DNA of 64,000 bases from assembly GCF_047246645.1 (NCBI RefSeq), contig NZ_JBFOKR010000004.1:62001-126000 (forward strand), read 5' to 3'. Position 1 is the stretch's first letter. Each line of letters begins with the position of its first letter. Both the position numbers and the translations under genes were made by a program. The notes beneath the pieces were generated by a model that had not been told where the DNA came from, searched no databases, and saw nothing but the letters and a program-made list of their open reading frames with translations. Below are positions 8,996 to 17,919 of the stretch, in pieces. Origin of the DNA: Ferdinandcohnia sp047246645 (GTDB lineage: Bacteria > Bacillota > Bacilli > Bacillales > Bacillaceae_L).

Positions 8996-9610
8996 TTACA
9001 ATGTTTTGTTACTGTTTGGAAGTTGTTCTAATCTTGTGAACTCCTTATGACATAAATAATAAATGATGTAAGCTGTTAAGCTGAAAATGAATAAAAATGT
9101 TATTGGCGCAAAATAGAGACTAGCCATCATGACAGCAAGTATTATTATCATCAATAAGGTGGTTGGTAGGTAAAGAAGTGAAAAGGAAAAAGAGTTTTTT
9201 ATAAGCCCTGATAATGGTAAGTTGAAGTGGACCATCATTGGAAAAACGCGTATGGAAACTAGTGACAAAAGTAAACCAATCGCCAATAATACAGCCACAA
9301 TTATTGTTTTTACGTAACTATCCCATTGATTTATGACTAAATAATCAATGGTGGCAACACCAAGATAAATCATCCAAGTTGTACCTATGATAAAACTATG
9401 TTTAAAGTTCTCCTTAAACATCTTAAAAAAAGTTCGAAATACACTTGTATCTTTGTTTATAATCCATTGCCGAATCACGCCAAACATAGCTGCAGTTGCT
9501 GGAAAAATCGTAAAAATAGGTAGACACATTACTAACCAAATAATATTTAGAAAAAAGAAATTGGTCAATGTTTCAGCAATGCTATAGAATTTGCTGTTAA
9601 GAAACCTCAT
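8996..9610 (-). CDS. DUF624 (YesL-family) membrane protein
   Basis: Integral membrane protein of about 204 aa with five or so hydrophobic spans. The N-terminal pattern (FYSIAETLTNFFFLNIIWLVMCLP) is characteristic of DUF624/YesL proteins, which sit beside carbohydrate ABC transporters in Bacilli and Paenibacilli but have no established biochemical role. The start at 9610 is preferred over an upstream ATG at 9628 because GGGGTGAG lies at the right distance before it. It is divergent from the AraC gene at 9745 across an A/T-rich stretch. An accessory function for one of the nearby sugar importers is inferred. Confidence 0.88.
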   Translation of the reverse strand: MRFLNSKFYSIAETLTNFFFLNIIWLVMCLPIFTIFPATAAMFGVIRQWIINKDTSVFRTFFKMFKENFKHSFIIGTTWMIYLGVATIDYLVINQWDSYVKTIIVAVLLAIGLLLSLVSIRVFPMMVHFNLPLSGLIKNSFSFSLLYLPTTLLMIIILAVMMASLYFAPITFLFIFSLTAYIIYYLCHKEFTRLEQLPNSNKTL

Positions 9611-9744
9611 TATACTCACCCCATGCAAAAAGTAGAAAACAGAAAATATAGAATTATTACTTATATATTACTATAATAAGTGTAATATATCATTTTGTTT
9701 ATTTCTATATTTGTATTAATAGTGTTAAAGGGAGGTGCTGGGCT

Positions 9745-10632
9745 ATACAAAACTATGAGAATCTTCAAACTAGAAAAGAACTAACGGACATTGATATAAA
9801 GCTAGACCACCAGAAAAACAACTGGAAAATGCTTTGGGAGTGGCATGAACAGGTCGAGATTATGTATGTGTTATCTGGTACTGGTAAATGTTATATAGAG
9901 GATAAGGTGTATACCTTCTCTGAAGGTGATCTATTTGTAATTGGACCTCACAAGCTACATAAAACGGAACTATTACCACAACAAGATTTTAAGGTTTATA
10001 TTGTGCTTTTTTCTATAGAGTTACAAAAATACTTTCCTAATCATGATAACATGGATGTACTTCAATTTATCAAATTGAACTTTGCAGACTATCCAGAAAG
10101 GTTGTTTTTGGAAAAGGAAGTTAGAGAGAGTTTGACGTCTATCATCCATGCGATGTTTGTTGAGAATAAAATAAAGGAAGCCGATTCTCTAGGGTATATA
10201 ATATCGCTACTCCATATATTATTAATCGAGTTGAACAGAATCTTTAGTAAAACTGTCATAAGCAAACGTAATGTAGTTATTACCGAGTTAGGTTTGCCGC
10301 GGGGGGTGGTTGACGCCATTGGGCTTATAAATCAACGCTTCAAAGAGGAGTTAAACTTATCTAAAATCGCCTATAGCCTTGGGATTAATCCTTCATACCT
10401 GAGCCGCCAGTTTAAGCAGAGTACGGGATTAACTATTACCCAATTTGTAGCATCCCGACGGGTTGAATTTGCTAAAAATCTATTAACAAAAACTGATAAA
10501 AATATTACCGAAGTCGCCTATGATGCGGGATTCAGTAATACCTCGTACTTTAGTACAGTATTTAAAGAAATAGTGGGTATGTCTCCTGCGCAATTTAGGA
10601 AAGCATCAATTACTATTAAGAGTCAAAAATAA
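9745..10632 (+). CDS. AraC-family transcriptional regulator with apparent ATA start
   Basis: DNA-binding regulator with an N-terminal cupin sensor domain and a C-terminal AraC domain of two helix-turn-helix motifs (LSKIAYSLGINPSYLSRQF, then EVAYDAGFSNTSYFSTVF). The first ATG in frame (9829) would remove 28 residues of the cupin domain and has no ribosome binding site. The frame stays open upstream, and the strong AAAGGGAGGT at 9727-9736 points to the ATA at 9745, 8 bp away. Starting there gives 295 aa and aligns end to end with the 294-aa paralogue at 17920. No ATG, GTG or TTG is in frame between them. It probably controls the divergent or adjacent minus-strand sugar genes. Confidence 0.88.
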   Translation: MQNYENLQTRKELTDIDIKLDHQKNNWKMLWEWHEQVEIMYVLSGTGKCYIEDKVYTFSEGDLFVIGPHKLHKTELLPQQDFKVYIVLFSIELQKYFPNHDNMDVLQFIKLNFADYPERLFLEKEVRESLTSIIHAMFVENKIKEADSLGYIISLLHILLIELNRIFSKTVISKRNVVITELGLPRGVVDAIGLINQRFKEELNLSKIAYSLGINPSYLSRQFKQSTGLTITQFVASRRVEFAKNLLTKTDKNITEVAYDAGFSNTSYFSTVFKEIVGMSPAQFRKASITIKSQK

Positions 10633-10636
10633 AAAA

Positions 10637-10663
10637 GACAGTCCTAATCACCATAGGACTGTC
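10637..10663 (-). terminator. Terminator of the Gfo/Idh-ROK-nagB operon
   Basis: Perfect 10-bp stem (10637-10646 with 10654-10663), seven-base loop, followed on the minus strand by six T residues. It sits between the convergent araC-like and nagB genes. Confidence 0.9.
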
Positions 10664-10675
10664 AATATAAAAAAT

Positions 10676-11398
10676 TCATAGTAACTCTGCTGCTTCTTGA
10701 TCTAAAATCACGGTTATATTGGGATGCAATTGAAGGATTGAGGCTGGAACTTCAGTTGTAACAGGGCCAAGTAAGGCTTTTTTTACTATTTCAGCTTTAT
10801 GCTTACCTTTTGCAAGTAACACTATTTTTCTGCACATCATAATTGTTTTTATTCCCATTGTTATTCCTTGGGCAGGAACCTTTTCTAAGGAGCCAAAATC
10901 GGAAACCCTTGATGTGCGTGATGTTAAATCAATGTTAATCACATGAGTAGTTGATTCAAAAGGGGTATGTGGTTCGTTAAAACCAATATGTCCATTAAGT
11001 CCAATACCAACAAATTGGAGGTCAATTCCACCCGAATTTCTAATACTCTCTTCAAACCTTTGACATTCCGCAGATGGATCCAGGGTGTCCCCGTCTAAAA
11101 AGTTAATTTGCTGAGGTGATAATCCAATCCGATTATATAATTGATTTTTCATGCGATAAAAACAGCTTAATGGATTCTCCTGTGACAGTCCTACGTATTC
11201 ATCAAGGTTATATACAGCTATCTTATCTATACAAACCTTTTGATTGTTAATAGTATCTGCTAATACGTGATGCAAGCCAACTGTTGTGTTTCCAGTAGCA
11301 AAGCCAATCCGAGAGTTTGATTTTACTTCAATTTGTGAAATTGCTTGCTGTGCAGCTGTTTCGTCAAATGTTTGTGGATCTACGATCTCTACCTTCAT
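10676..11398 (-). CDS. nagB: Glucosamine-6-phosphate deaminase, copy 1
   Basis: Converts glucosamine 6-phosphate to fructose 6-phosphate and ammonia in the cytoplasm. It is 240 aa, normal for Bacillus NagB. The motifs GFATGNTTVGL (phosphate loop), YNLDEYVGL and GIGLNGHIGFNEP (active-site loop) are intact, and IKTIMMCRKIVLLAKG is typical of the family. Its ATG overlaps the stop of the upstream ROK kinase gene by 4 bp, implying translational coupling. Last gene of a three-gene operon with the ROK protein and a Gfo/Idh dehydrogenase. Another nagB-like gene lies at 42272, also directly behind a ROK kinase. Confidence 0.93.
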   Translation of the reverse strand: MKVEIVDPQTFDETAAQQAISQIEVKSNSRIGFATGNTTVGLHHVLADTINNQKVCIDKIAVYNLDEYVGLSQENPLSCFYRMKNQLYNRIGLSPQQINFLDGDTLDPSAECQRFEESIRNSGGIDLQFVGIGLNGHIGFNEPHTPFESTTHVINIDLTSRTSRVSDFGSLEKVPAQGITMGIKTIMMCRKIVLLAKGKHKAEIVKKALLGPVTTEVPASILQLHPNITVILDQEAAELL

Positions 11399-12378
11399 TT
11401 AAATTCCCCCTTATAGTGGTACCAGCCTAATCCTGCTGCCCCAATCATTCCAACGTTGTCCGGTTCAAGTTGGGAAAAGCTAATGCTTTTTAATACATTG
11501 CGAGAAACCGGTAATGCATGTAAGTAAACAGTCTCTGACAATTTTTGGAGAAGCTTTGTTTCACGCAAGACACCACCTCCTATTACGATATATTCCGGAT
11601 TTAGTAGATTTACGATATTCGTAATACCAATTTGTAAACCACGAATAGCACGTTCCATTATGAGTGATGCTAATAAATCGCCATTTTCTGCAGCTTCAAA
11701 AATTGTACTTGGCAATAAATGTCCTTGCTCAGAATGCGTATGTAAAATGGATGTTGGGTATTGAGGTAATAGTTCCTTGGTCGATGATAGTATTCCTCCC
11801 CCAGAAGCGACCTTTTCCAGACATCCAGTTTGGCCGCAAGTACATTTCATATCATCGTTTGAATCTACAACCATATGGCCAAATTCTCCTGCGTAATTTG
11901 CTGCACCCCGTACTAAAGATGCATTTGAAACAATGCCTGCAGCGATACCGGTTCCAATATTAAGGAAAATAAAGTCGTTAGTAGAACGCCCTATTCCCCA
12001 CTTTAGTTCTGCAAGTGTTGCCACATTCACGTCATTGTCTAGATAGACAGGTACACCATAAAGGTCTCGTATCACTTTTCCTAACATTACGGGCTTATTT
12101 ATAGGAATATTTATAGCGTTTAGCCAGATACCTTGCTGATAATCAATGTGTCCAACTAGACCTATTCCAATTGCAAGTGGTTTTTTATTGTGAAGCTGCG
12201 TGTTAAAAAAATCCTCAAGAGCTGATAGTACCGAGTGGACAGCATGATCCTGATTACGTTTGTCCATCGCATAACGTTGAGTAGTAATAACATGACCCTC
12301 AATAGAAACTGAGCCTATTTGAATTTTAGTCCCACCGACATCTACTCCGATAACAAAAGGATCTTTATGATGAATCAT
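11395..12378 (-). CDS. ROK-family sugar kinase (glucokinase/amino-sugar kinase type)
   Basis: Predicted ATP-dependent sugar kinase, 327 aa. It has the ATP loop GVDVGGTKIQIG (residues 11-22), the catalytic Asp115 in LDNDVN, and the ROK zinc site His167 plus Cys178, Cys180 and Cys185 in CTCGQTGCLE. There is no N-terminal helix-turn-helix, so it is a kinase rather than a regulator. It overlaps nagB by 4 bp and lies 9 bp after the Gfo/Idh gene. Coupling with nagB suggests it phosphorylates glucosamine, N-acetylglucosamine or a similar amino sugar before deamination; this is inferred from context. Confidence 0.92.
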   Translation of the reverse strand: MIHHKDPFVIGVDVGGTKIQIGSVSIEGHVITTQRYAMDKRNQDHAVHSVLSALEDFFNTQLHNKKPLAIGIGLVGHIDYQQGIWLNAINIPINKPVMLGKVIRDLYGVPVYLDNDVNVATLAELKWGIGRSTNDFIFLNIGTGIAAGIVSNASLVRGAANYAGEFGHMVVDSNDDMKCTCGQTGCLEKVASGGGILSSTKELLPQYPTSILHTHSEQGHLLPSTIFEAAENGDLLASLIMERAIRGLQIGITNIVNLLNPEYIVIGGGVLRETKLLQKLSETVYLHALPVSRNVLKSISFSQLEPDNVGMIGAAGLGWYHYKGEFK

Positions 12379-12387
12379 GTTCTCACC

Positions 12388-13611
12388 TCACGATGCAGTA
12401 GATGCATATGGTTTGTTTAGAACCTTAGAAATCTTATCACCTGCGACAAGAAAATCATCAATGCCATCAACAATTTCATTTGTAAACTCTTCTAATTCAC
12501 CTGGTGTAATGCTTTTTCTTTCTCTAAGTTCTGATAGTTGAGCACAGTTAATAAGTTTCACTATCATTGCGCCTTTTTCAGCATCCAATAAAGAGGAGCT
12601 ACCAGTAACAAGTGTTTTATAAAAATGGTATAATTCATCTTCAAAGGATAGGTCTTCTGAAGCATAGCTTTTAATTGGAAGCCAGCGTTCACCATACATT
12701 CGATTTGTTATCTTAATAAATTCCTGATCATCCTCGTCAAATACAAGTGTTGCGGTTCCTTCGCTACCTTGTACCTCGATATAGCCACGTACATCGCTAC
12801 CATCCTTGCCCAGCTCTGGCCAAGACCAGGTTGCCTCTATGACTACATTTATCCAGTCACCATTGAGTGGATTAAGGTACCTAATTTTGAAATGTGCATC
12901 ATCATCAACATTTATTTCTTTCAGTTGACCATCAACGATCCGAGTACGGTCCTTCACGCGTATACCAAGAGAGCGGACTTCTTGTGGAATCTTATCAAAA
13001 CCAATCATAAACCATGTAGATGTTACAGCATGAGTTCCATAATCGAGAACACTTCCACCACCGGCTTCTATGGGATCAAAAAACCACGAACTTCTGTCAG
13101 AAGAGGATTTCCCTCGTGCTATGAAAATTTGTTGAATATCACCAAGCATTCCACTTTCTATAACATTCTTTACGTGTAAATAACGGGGGATGAATAAGTT
13201 GTCATCATTTAATTGAAATAGTGAATTCGTATTTTTTGCAGCTTCCACAACACTGGTACTTTCCCACCAGGTACGTGCCATGGGCTTTTCAGACATTGCG
13301 TGAACATTATGCTTTAATGCAAGCGCTGCATAGTAAGAGTGAAAGCGTAATGATGTACAAATATCCACAACATCGACTTGCTGCAGCAGTTCCTCTGCAC
13401 TTTCTGTCAGGTGTATATCCCAATCCACTGTAATTCCTTTTTCATTCATGAGCTTAATATAGTTACTTTTTGTTGATTCTGCATTTTTAGGGTTTGAATC
13501 ATAAATGGCCACAATCCGAAATTCCTTATGAAGGGAAACAAAGGCGGGAATATGGGCGGTATTTGAAATTGAACCAGTACCAATACATCCTACGCGAAAC
13601 ATATTATTCAT
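12388..13611 (-). CDS. Gfo/Idh/MocA-family oxidoreductase
   Basis: NAD(P)-dependent sugar dehydrogenase-like enzyme of about 407 aa. The Rossmann motif GCIGTGSISNTAHIPAF opens the protein, SEKPMARTW carries the conserved catalytic Lys, and GGSVLDYGTHAV supplies the downstream active-site His region. The start at 13611 is chosen because AAAGGAGGAG precedes it at normal distance; an ATG 24 bp further upstream has no such site. First gene of the operon with the ROK kinase and nagB. Members of this family oxidise sugars or inositol or act in oxidation-assisted glycoside cleavage. The exact substrate is unknown. Confidence 0.9.
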   Translation of the reverse strand: MNNMFRVGCIGTGSISNTAHIPAFVSLHKEFRIVAIYDSNPKNAESTKSNYIKLMNEKGITVDWDIHLTESAEELLQQVDVVDICTSLRFHSYYAALALKHNVHAMSEKPMARTWWESTSVVEAAKNTNSLFQLNDDNLFIPRYLHVKNVIESGMLGDIQQIFIARGKSSSDRSSWFFDPIEAGGGSVLDYGTHAVTSTWFMIGFDKIPQEVRSLGIRVKDRTRIVDGQLKEINVDDDAHFKIRYLNPLNGDWINVVIEATWSWPELGKDGSDVRGYIEVQGSEGTATLVFDEDDQEFIKITNRMYGERWLPIKSYASEDLSFEDELYHFYKTLVTGSSSLLDAEKGAMIVKLINCAQLSELRERKSITPGELEEFTNEIVDGIDDFLVAGDKISKVLNKPYASTAS

Positions 13612-13667
13612 TTTTACTCCTCCTTTTCTCTCCATTTTAAAAGGAGAAGTTGTATAATTCTTTTAAA

Positions 13668-13700
13668 ATTTTGACTATTTTCTTCGCTATTTTGACTATT
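13668..13700. promoter_or_regulatory. Exact 12-bp direct repeat with 21-bp period, candidate AraC-type activator site
   Basis: ATTTTGACTATT occurs at 13668-13679 and again at 13689-13700, exactly two helical turns apart. The repeats lie 57-89 bp upstream of the Gfo/Idh start codon, and on the minus strand a possible -10 hexamer (TATACA) follows. Spaced direct repeats upstream of a promoter are the classical layout for AraC-family activators, and two such regulators are encoded nearby (9745, 17920). Confidence 0.62.
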
Positions 13701-13714
13701 AGCCACAAAAATAA

Positions 13715-13749
13715 AAAAACAGCTAAACCAATAGAGTTTAGCTGTTTTT
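13715..13749 (-). terminator. Terminator of the GntR gene
   Basis: Perfect 14-bp stem (13715-13728 with 13736-13749), seven-base loop, rich in terminal A/T and followed by a T run on the minus strand. It isolates the GntR regulator from the operon at 13611. Confidence 0.9.
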
Positions 13750-13756
13750 AGGTCTA

Positions 13757-14485
13757 TTACGATTTATAAAACCGTTCTGATACAAATTTTGCAAAATCTC
13801 CTCGAACAATCGTTGTTGAAAATTCTATTGGAACATTATCGGTTGAATATGTGAGTGAATCTGTTAAAAAGGAAGGTGTATTCTCTGGTATATGCAACAA
13901 TTCGCAAACCTTTTTATCAGGCATGATAGGTTCGAGTGTTTCAATTGATTTTAATAATTGTACTTGATACTTTGACGTAAGTAAGTGAAATAAAGAACCA
14001 GAACAGTCATCATGTAATAATCCTGGGGCAACTTTCCATGGAATATAAGAGGTTGCATATTGGTAGGGCTCTTTTCCTGCAAAACGAAGCCTTACAAGTT
14101 GTATAATTGGATCACCTTCTTCAATTTCCAAAGAATGAGCGAGTAGAGCTGTGGCAGGTATTACGTCCATACTTATTATCTTTGAATATGAGCTTAGACC
14201 TGCATCCCTCATCTGTTCAGAAAAGCTTCTAATATTTTGAGTTAGACTTTCCCTGATTTTTGGTTTAGAAACAAATGTGCCCTTCCCTTGAACTTTGTTA
14301 ATTCTTCCTTCAAGTTCTAATTGCTGTAAAGCTAGTCGAATCGTCGTTCGACTGACATCGAATATTTTACAAAGTTCGGCTTCCGTAGGAAGTTGGCTGC
14401 CTACCGGATAGGTACCAGAATTAATTGATTCGAGTATTTCTTCCTTAACGGAATAATAGAGAGCCGTTCCGGGTTTATTAAACAT
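13757..14485 (-). CDS. GntR-family transcriptional regulator (HutC/UTRA type)
   Basis: Transcription factor of about 242 aa with an N-terminal winged helix (residues 1-75; SQLPTEAELCKIFDVSRTTI, then KVQGKGTFV) and a C-terminal UTRA ligand-binding domain. This is the class of NagR, TreR and DasR, which bind phosphorylated sugars. The start at 14485 has GGAGTGAG before it; an upstream in-frame ATG lacks one. Its own promoter region holds the 15-bp operator at 14535 that recurs before the PIG-L deacetylase and before the PfkB/GH4/ABC operon, so it is the obvious candidate to control all three. The ligand is likely a sugar phosphate. Confidence 0.93.
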   Translation of the reverse strand: MFNKPGTALYYSVKEEILESINSGTYPVGSQLPTEAELCKIFDVSRTTIRLALQQLELEGRINKVQGKGTFVSKPKIRESLTQNIRSFSEQMRDAGLSSYSKIISMDVIPATALLAHSLEIEEGDPIIQLVRLRFAGKEPYQYATSYIPWKVAPGLLHDDCSGSLFHLLTSKYQVQLLKSIETLEPIMPDKKVCELLHIPENTPSFLTDSLTYSTDNVPIEFSTTIVRGDFAKFVSERFYKS

Positions 14486-14534
14486 TTTACTCACTCCATA
14501 ACCTATAAGATACAACAAAACGTTCTTTTGCTAT

Positions 14535-14549
14535 AATGTTATAACAAAT
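14535..14549 (+). promoter_or_regulatory. GntR operator, site 1
   Basis: The 15-mer AATGTTATAACAAAT, centred on the palindrome TGTTATAACA, lies 50 bp upstream of the GntR start codon. An identical copy is at 18852 and an identical inverted copy at 14723. Autoregulation is inferred. Confidence 0.75.
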
Positions 14550-14722
14550 TTACGAAAAAAGGTAGAGGGATTTTAAGAAAGAATAATTTTCTAGTCTTTA
14601 AAATTTGCCTAGGAACCCCTTGAAAACAATGTGCAGAATGGATAAATAGGACATTTTTACTATTTTTATAATTCTAAATATTTCTAAATTTTTAGTAAAA
14701 ATATCATTAGTTTGATAGTCGT

Positions 14723-14737
14723 ATTTGTTATAACATT
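14723..14737 (-). promoter_or_regulatory. GntR operator, site 2
   Basis: Reverse-complement copy of the same 15-mer, 70 bp before the PIG-L deacetylase gene. The 14486-14806 divergent region otherwise contains an A/T-rich inverted repeat (14653-14662 with 14693-14702) and no gene. Confidence 0.75.
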
Positions 14738-14806
14738 TACAGTGAGGTAGAAATAAAAGTAAAGGAGGTTCATATTTTTTAAGAAAAAAGAGAAAGGGGA
14801 AATGAA

Positions 14807-17524
14807 ATGAAGAAAAAAACCTCTCTAACTGCTAAAACGCTAGCATTCACTATGATGTGCAGTTTACTTCCTTTTGGAACTGCCTTTGCTGATTCGAACA
14901 AGGGTCCAGTCGATCTTGATATGCTATTTATCGGGGCGCATCCCGATGATGAGGCAGGGGGATTGTCTACATATGGGCAATGGATTGAAGAATATGATTA
15001 TGACATGGGTGTAATGACAATAACCCGTGGAGAAGGCGGAGGTAATGCAGTTGGTCCTGAAGAAGGTCCTGATTTAGGAATACTGCGTGAGAAAGAAGAA
15101 AGAGATGCAGTAGGTTTAGCTGGAATTGAAAATGTATTTAATCTTGATAAGGTTGATTTTTACTATAATGTAAGCGCTCCCCTAACAGAGCAGGTATGGA
15201 GCCATGACTCTACCTTAGAAAAGGTTGTACGAACAATTCGAATGACCAAACCTGAGGTTATCTTTACGATGAATCCATCGCCGACACCTGGAAACCATGG
15301 ACATCATCAATACGCTGCGAGAATGGCTGTTGAGGCTTTCTATGCTGCGGCAGACCCGAACGTATTCCCTGAGCAGTTAACTAAAGAGGGATTAGAACCT
15401 TGGAGCGTTAAGAAAATAGCATATCGCGGTGCTTCTGGTACAGCTGGGGCAAATGGTAATGGTTTAGTTTGTGAACGCTCATTTGTTCCAACTGAGCCAA
15501 CAGATAAGGTATATAGTGTATGGAGTGGTAAAGTATCTGAAAAGCATAATAAAACATGGGGACAGCTTGAGCGTGACTCACAAAGAATGTATGTATCTCA
15601 AGGCTGGGGAGGATTTGGTGATGTACCCGCAGACCCAAATGCATTAGGCTGCGATACATTTACCGAGATTGATACCCGAGTTCCTACTTTAAAAGACAAT
15701 ACGAGTTCAATTGCACTTCTAGAAGGAGCGCTTTATTCTGAAGAAAATGGTATACCACTTGGTGTGGAATTGTTTGTTACTACCTCAGACTATGAAATAA
15801 GCGTGGGAGAAACATTTACAATGGCTGTAGATGTAACAAACAATAGCAACAAAAACCTAAAAGGTGTTAATATCCTACCAGAATTGCCTGAAGGTTGGGC
15901 TGTGAAAGACACAAAGGAAACAAATATCGAAAAGATCGGTAAAGGTGAATCAAAGACAATTGAATTTCAGGTAACAGCTCCAACTAATTTAGAAACGAAA
16001 CGATATCGTTTACATGCACAGATGTCAATTGATTCAAAAGTAGGCTATTCAAGTAAGGTAGTAGAGGGAGTTTCAGACGTTGAAGCGAATCTGCAACCAC
16101 TTTCCCACGTTAAGCAATTCCAGGAATGGGCAGTAGAGCATAGCGTACAAAATCTTGAGAGCTTAATTAAGCCTGTGTTTTCAATGGGAACAGGGGAAAC
16201 AAAGACGATTCAAATTGAAGTAGAAAATAACAGCAATCTAGCAAAGACAGGAGAGGTTTCCTTGCAGTTACCTGCCGGCTTTGCATCAGACGAAGCAACA
16301 AAAACAGTTTCTTTAGAGCCGAATGAAATGAAAGCGGTTCAATTTATTGTCGTAAACACAGATCCTTCTCTAAAGACATCTAATGAGGGTGGCTCAAGCG
16401 GAGATTATAATTTTACAATTACAACCAAGGTTGATGGTAAAGAAAAAGCTGCAACAGCCGGTATTAACTTAGTCCCAGTAACTACGATTTCTCAAGCTGC
16501 AAATGCTCCTACCGTAGATGGAGACGCGCATGACCATGAATATGGTCAAGACGAAATCGATTTAAGCAGGGTTTGGGAAGGAACAAATCCAAGTTCAGCC
16601 GCTGACGGATCCGGTAGTGCCAAGGTTAGCTGGCACGATGAAGCATTATATTTTTATGTACATGTTCAAGATGACATTCTCGGTACTGTATTAGAAGAAA
16701 GCGATGCGAAACGCCACTGGAGAACAGACTCAGTAGAGATCACAATTGATCCACAGGGAGGCTCGGAAAATACCTCTTCTACATTCAAGGTAGGTATCTT
16801 CCCGACAACGACGAGCGGTACACCTGCTGCTTACCGTGATGCTGACAACTTCCAAGGGCCGATAGAAGATACTGCCCCTGGTATGGAGATTGCTTCAACA
16901 CTAGATCTGGAAAACTATAGTGGATATACAATTGAAGCAAAAATTCCATTTTCAGCACTTCCGACAGAGATTGATCCTGAAAAGCTAGCATTTAATATTT
17001 TTATCTATGATTCAGACACACAAGATAAAACGGGTCAAACAAGACTTGGTTGGTCAACATTCCGGGGTGTTCAGGGTGACCCATATCGTTGGGGCCGCGG
17101 ATATGTAGATGGTTATGAACCAACTGGTAATCCAGCTGAGCCAAAAGAGGCAATTATTCCAACGGATGTAACACAAAGTGTGCTATCACCACAATCTATT
17201 TTACAATCATCTGTAAATGGGGTTCCGCTTGCAAGCGGGGTGGCAGCTGATAAAAATAGCTTGCAGATTGTCGGTCAACCGAAACTTACATCAAACGGAG
17301 TAGCAGTAAAATTAAATGCCAAAACGACAGGTAAGGCTAACGTATTTGTTTGGTCAAATAACAGAATTGTAGACAGTAAAACTGTTAATCTACAAGCTAA
17401 ACAACAAAGTGAGGTTGTATTGGATTATCCATCTGCTGAGCAAGGTGAGAACAGCTATCTATTAATCTCTTACGAAACTCACGATGGCAAAACAAAAGCA
17501 TTCTCTTACTCATTACGTAAATAG
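14807..17524 (+). CDS. Secreted multidomain PIG-L/LmbE-family deacetylase
   Basis: Predicted secreted N-acetyl-sugar deacetylase, 905 aa. Residues 1-28 are a signal peptide ending in AFA. The PIG-L/LmbE zinc hydrolase domain has GAHPDDE (44-50) and NHGHHQYA (163-170). NEW3-like beta domains follow at roughly 320-430 and 440-555. A CBM9-like domain starts near 565 (PTVDGDAHDHEYG), and a beta-rich tail ends the protein. PIG-L enzymes deacetylate GlcNAc in phosphatidylinositol anchors, mycothiol precursors and similar compounds; the accessory domains suggest binding to polymeric or surface glycans. It starts with AAAGGGGAAATGAA before ATG. It is preceded by a GntR operator and followed by a terminator. 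Confidence 0.88.
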   Translation: MKKKTSLTAKTLAFTMMCSLLPFGTAFADSNKGPVDLDMLFIGAHPDDEAGGLSTYGQWIEEYDYDMGVMTITRGEGGGNAVGPEEGPDLGILREKEERDAVGLAGIENVFNLDKVDFYYNVSAPLTEQVWSHDSTLEKVVRTIRMTKPEVIFTMNPSPTPGNHGHHQYAARMAVEAFYAAADPNVFPEQLTKEGLEPWSVKKIAYRGASGTAGANGNGLVCERSFVPTEPTDKVYSVWSGKVSEKHNKTWGQLERDSQRMYVSQGWGGFGDVPADPNALGCDTFTEIDTRVPTLKDNTSSIALLEGALYSEENGIPLGVELFVTTSDYEISVGETFTMAVDVTNNSNKNLKGVNILPELPEGWAVKDTKETNIEKIGKGESKTIEFQVTAPTNLETKRYRLHAQMSIDSKVGYSSKVVEGVSDVEANLQPLSHVKQFQEWAVEHSVQNLESLIKPVFSMGTGETKTIQIEVENNSNLAKTGEVSLQLPAGFASDEATKTVSLEPNEMKAVQFIVVNTDPSLKTSNEGGSSGDYNFTITTKVDGKEKAATAGINLVPVTTISQAANAPTVDGDAHDHEYGQDEIDLSRVWEGTNPSSAADGSGSAKVSWHDEALYFYVHVQDDILGTVLEESDAKRHWRTDSVEITIDPQGGSENTSSTFKVGIFPTTTSGTPAAYRDADNFQGPIEDTAPGMEIASTLDLENYSGYTIEAKIPFSALPTEIDPEKLAFNIFIYDSDTQDKTGQTRLGWSTFRGVQGDPYRWGRGYVDGYEPTGNPAEPKEAIIPTDVTQSVLSPQSILQSSVNGVPLASGVAADKNSLQIVGQPKLTSNGVAVKLNAKTTGKANVFVWSNNRIVDSKTVNLQAKQQSEVVLDYPSAEQGENSYLLISYETHDGKTKAFSYSLRK

Positions 17525-17533
17525 ATTTAGAAG

Positions 17534-17562
17534 ATTCCCCTTCGTTTGTTTCGAAGGGGAAT
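17534..17562 (+). terminator. Terminator after the PIG-L deacetylase gene
   Basis: Perfect 11-bp stem (17534-17544 with 17552-17562) and a seven-base loop just after the stop codon. The T tract is short (TTTGAAAATT), so efficiency is uncertain. Confidence 0.75.
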
Positions 17563-17919
17563 TTGAAAATTATGTCTACTATGAAAAATACTAATATGTA
17601 TAACTGTTTAGAATCAATAAAAAAATTATAAAGTAGACAACAAAAGGAGCCTCCTTATTTAGGTTATTCCATTGTTTTTGAAAATGAATATGCTCAAATG
17701 AATCTATTGATGGGTTTACATAATTTGTTAAACAACTTATTTTTTAATTAAGAAAGTATTTGTCCACTCTTAAACATAGCCGCAATATAATGTAATGAAG
17801 TCGTTTTTTTGGGACAATAATTCCTTATCCTCAAAAGTAGTTAAGAACACCGCAAACCCCTATAGTTGGAGAAGTATAATTCGAAATACAAACCAATCCA
17901 GAAAATGAGGGATGTCTAA
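17563..17919. other. Gene-free A/T-rich region upstream of the second AraC gene
   Basis: No supportable gene. A TATAAT at 17786 may be part of the promoter for the AraC gene at 17920, but no well-spaced -35 hexamer is visible. A short palindrome AAGGAGCCTCCTT lies near 17643-17655. Confidence 0.5.

Noticed and set aside
12769..13179. 136-codon plus-strand frame inside the Gfo/Idh gene
   Set aside because: Shadow of the conserved minus-strand dehydrogenase; composition is not protein-like.
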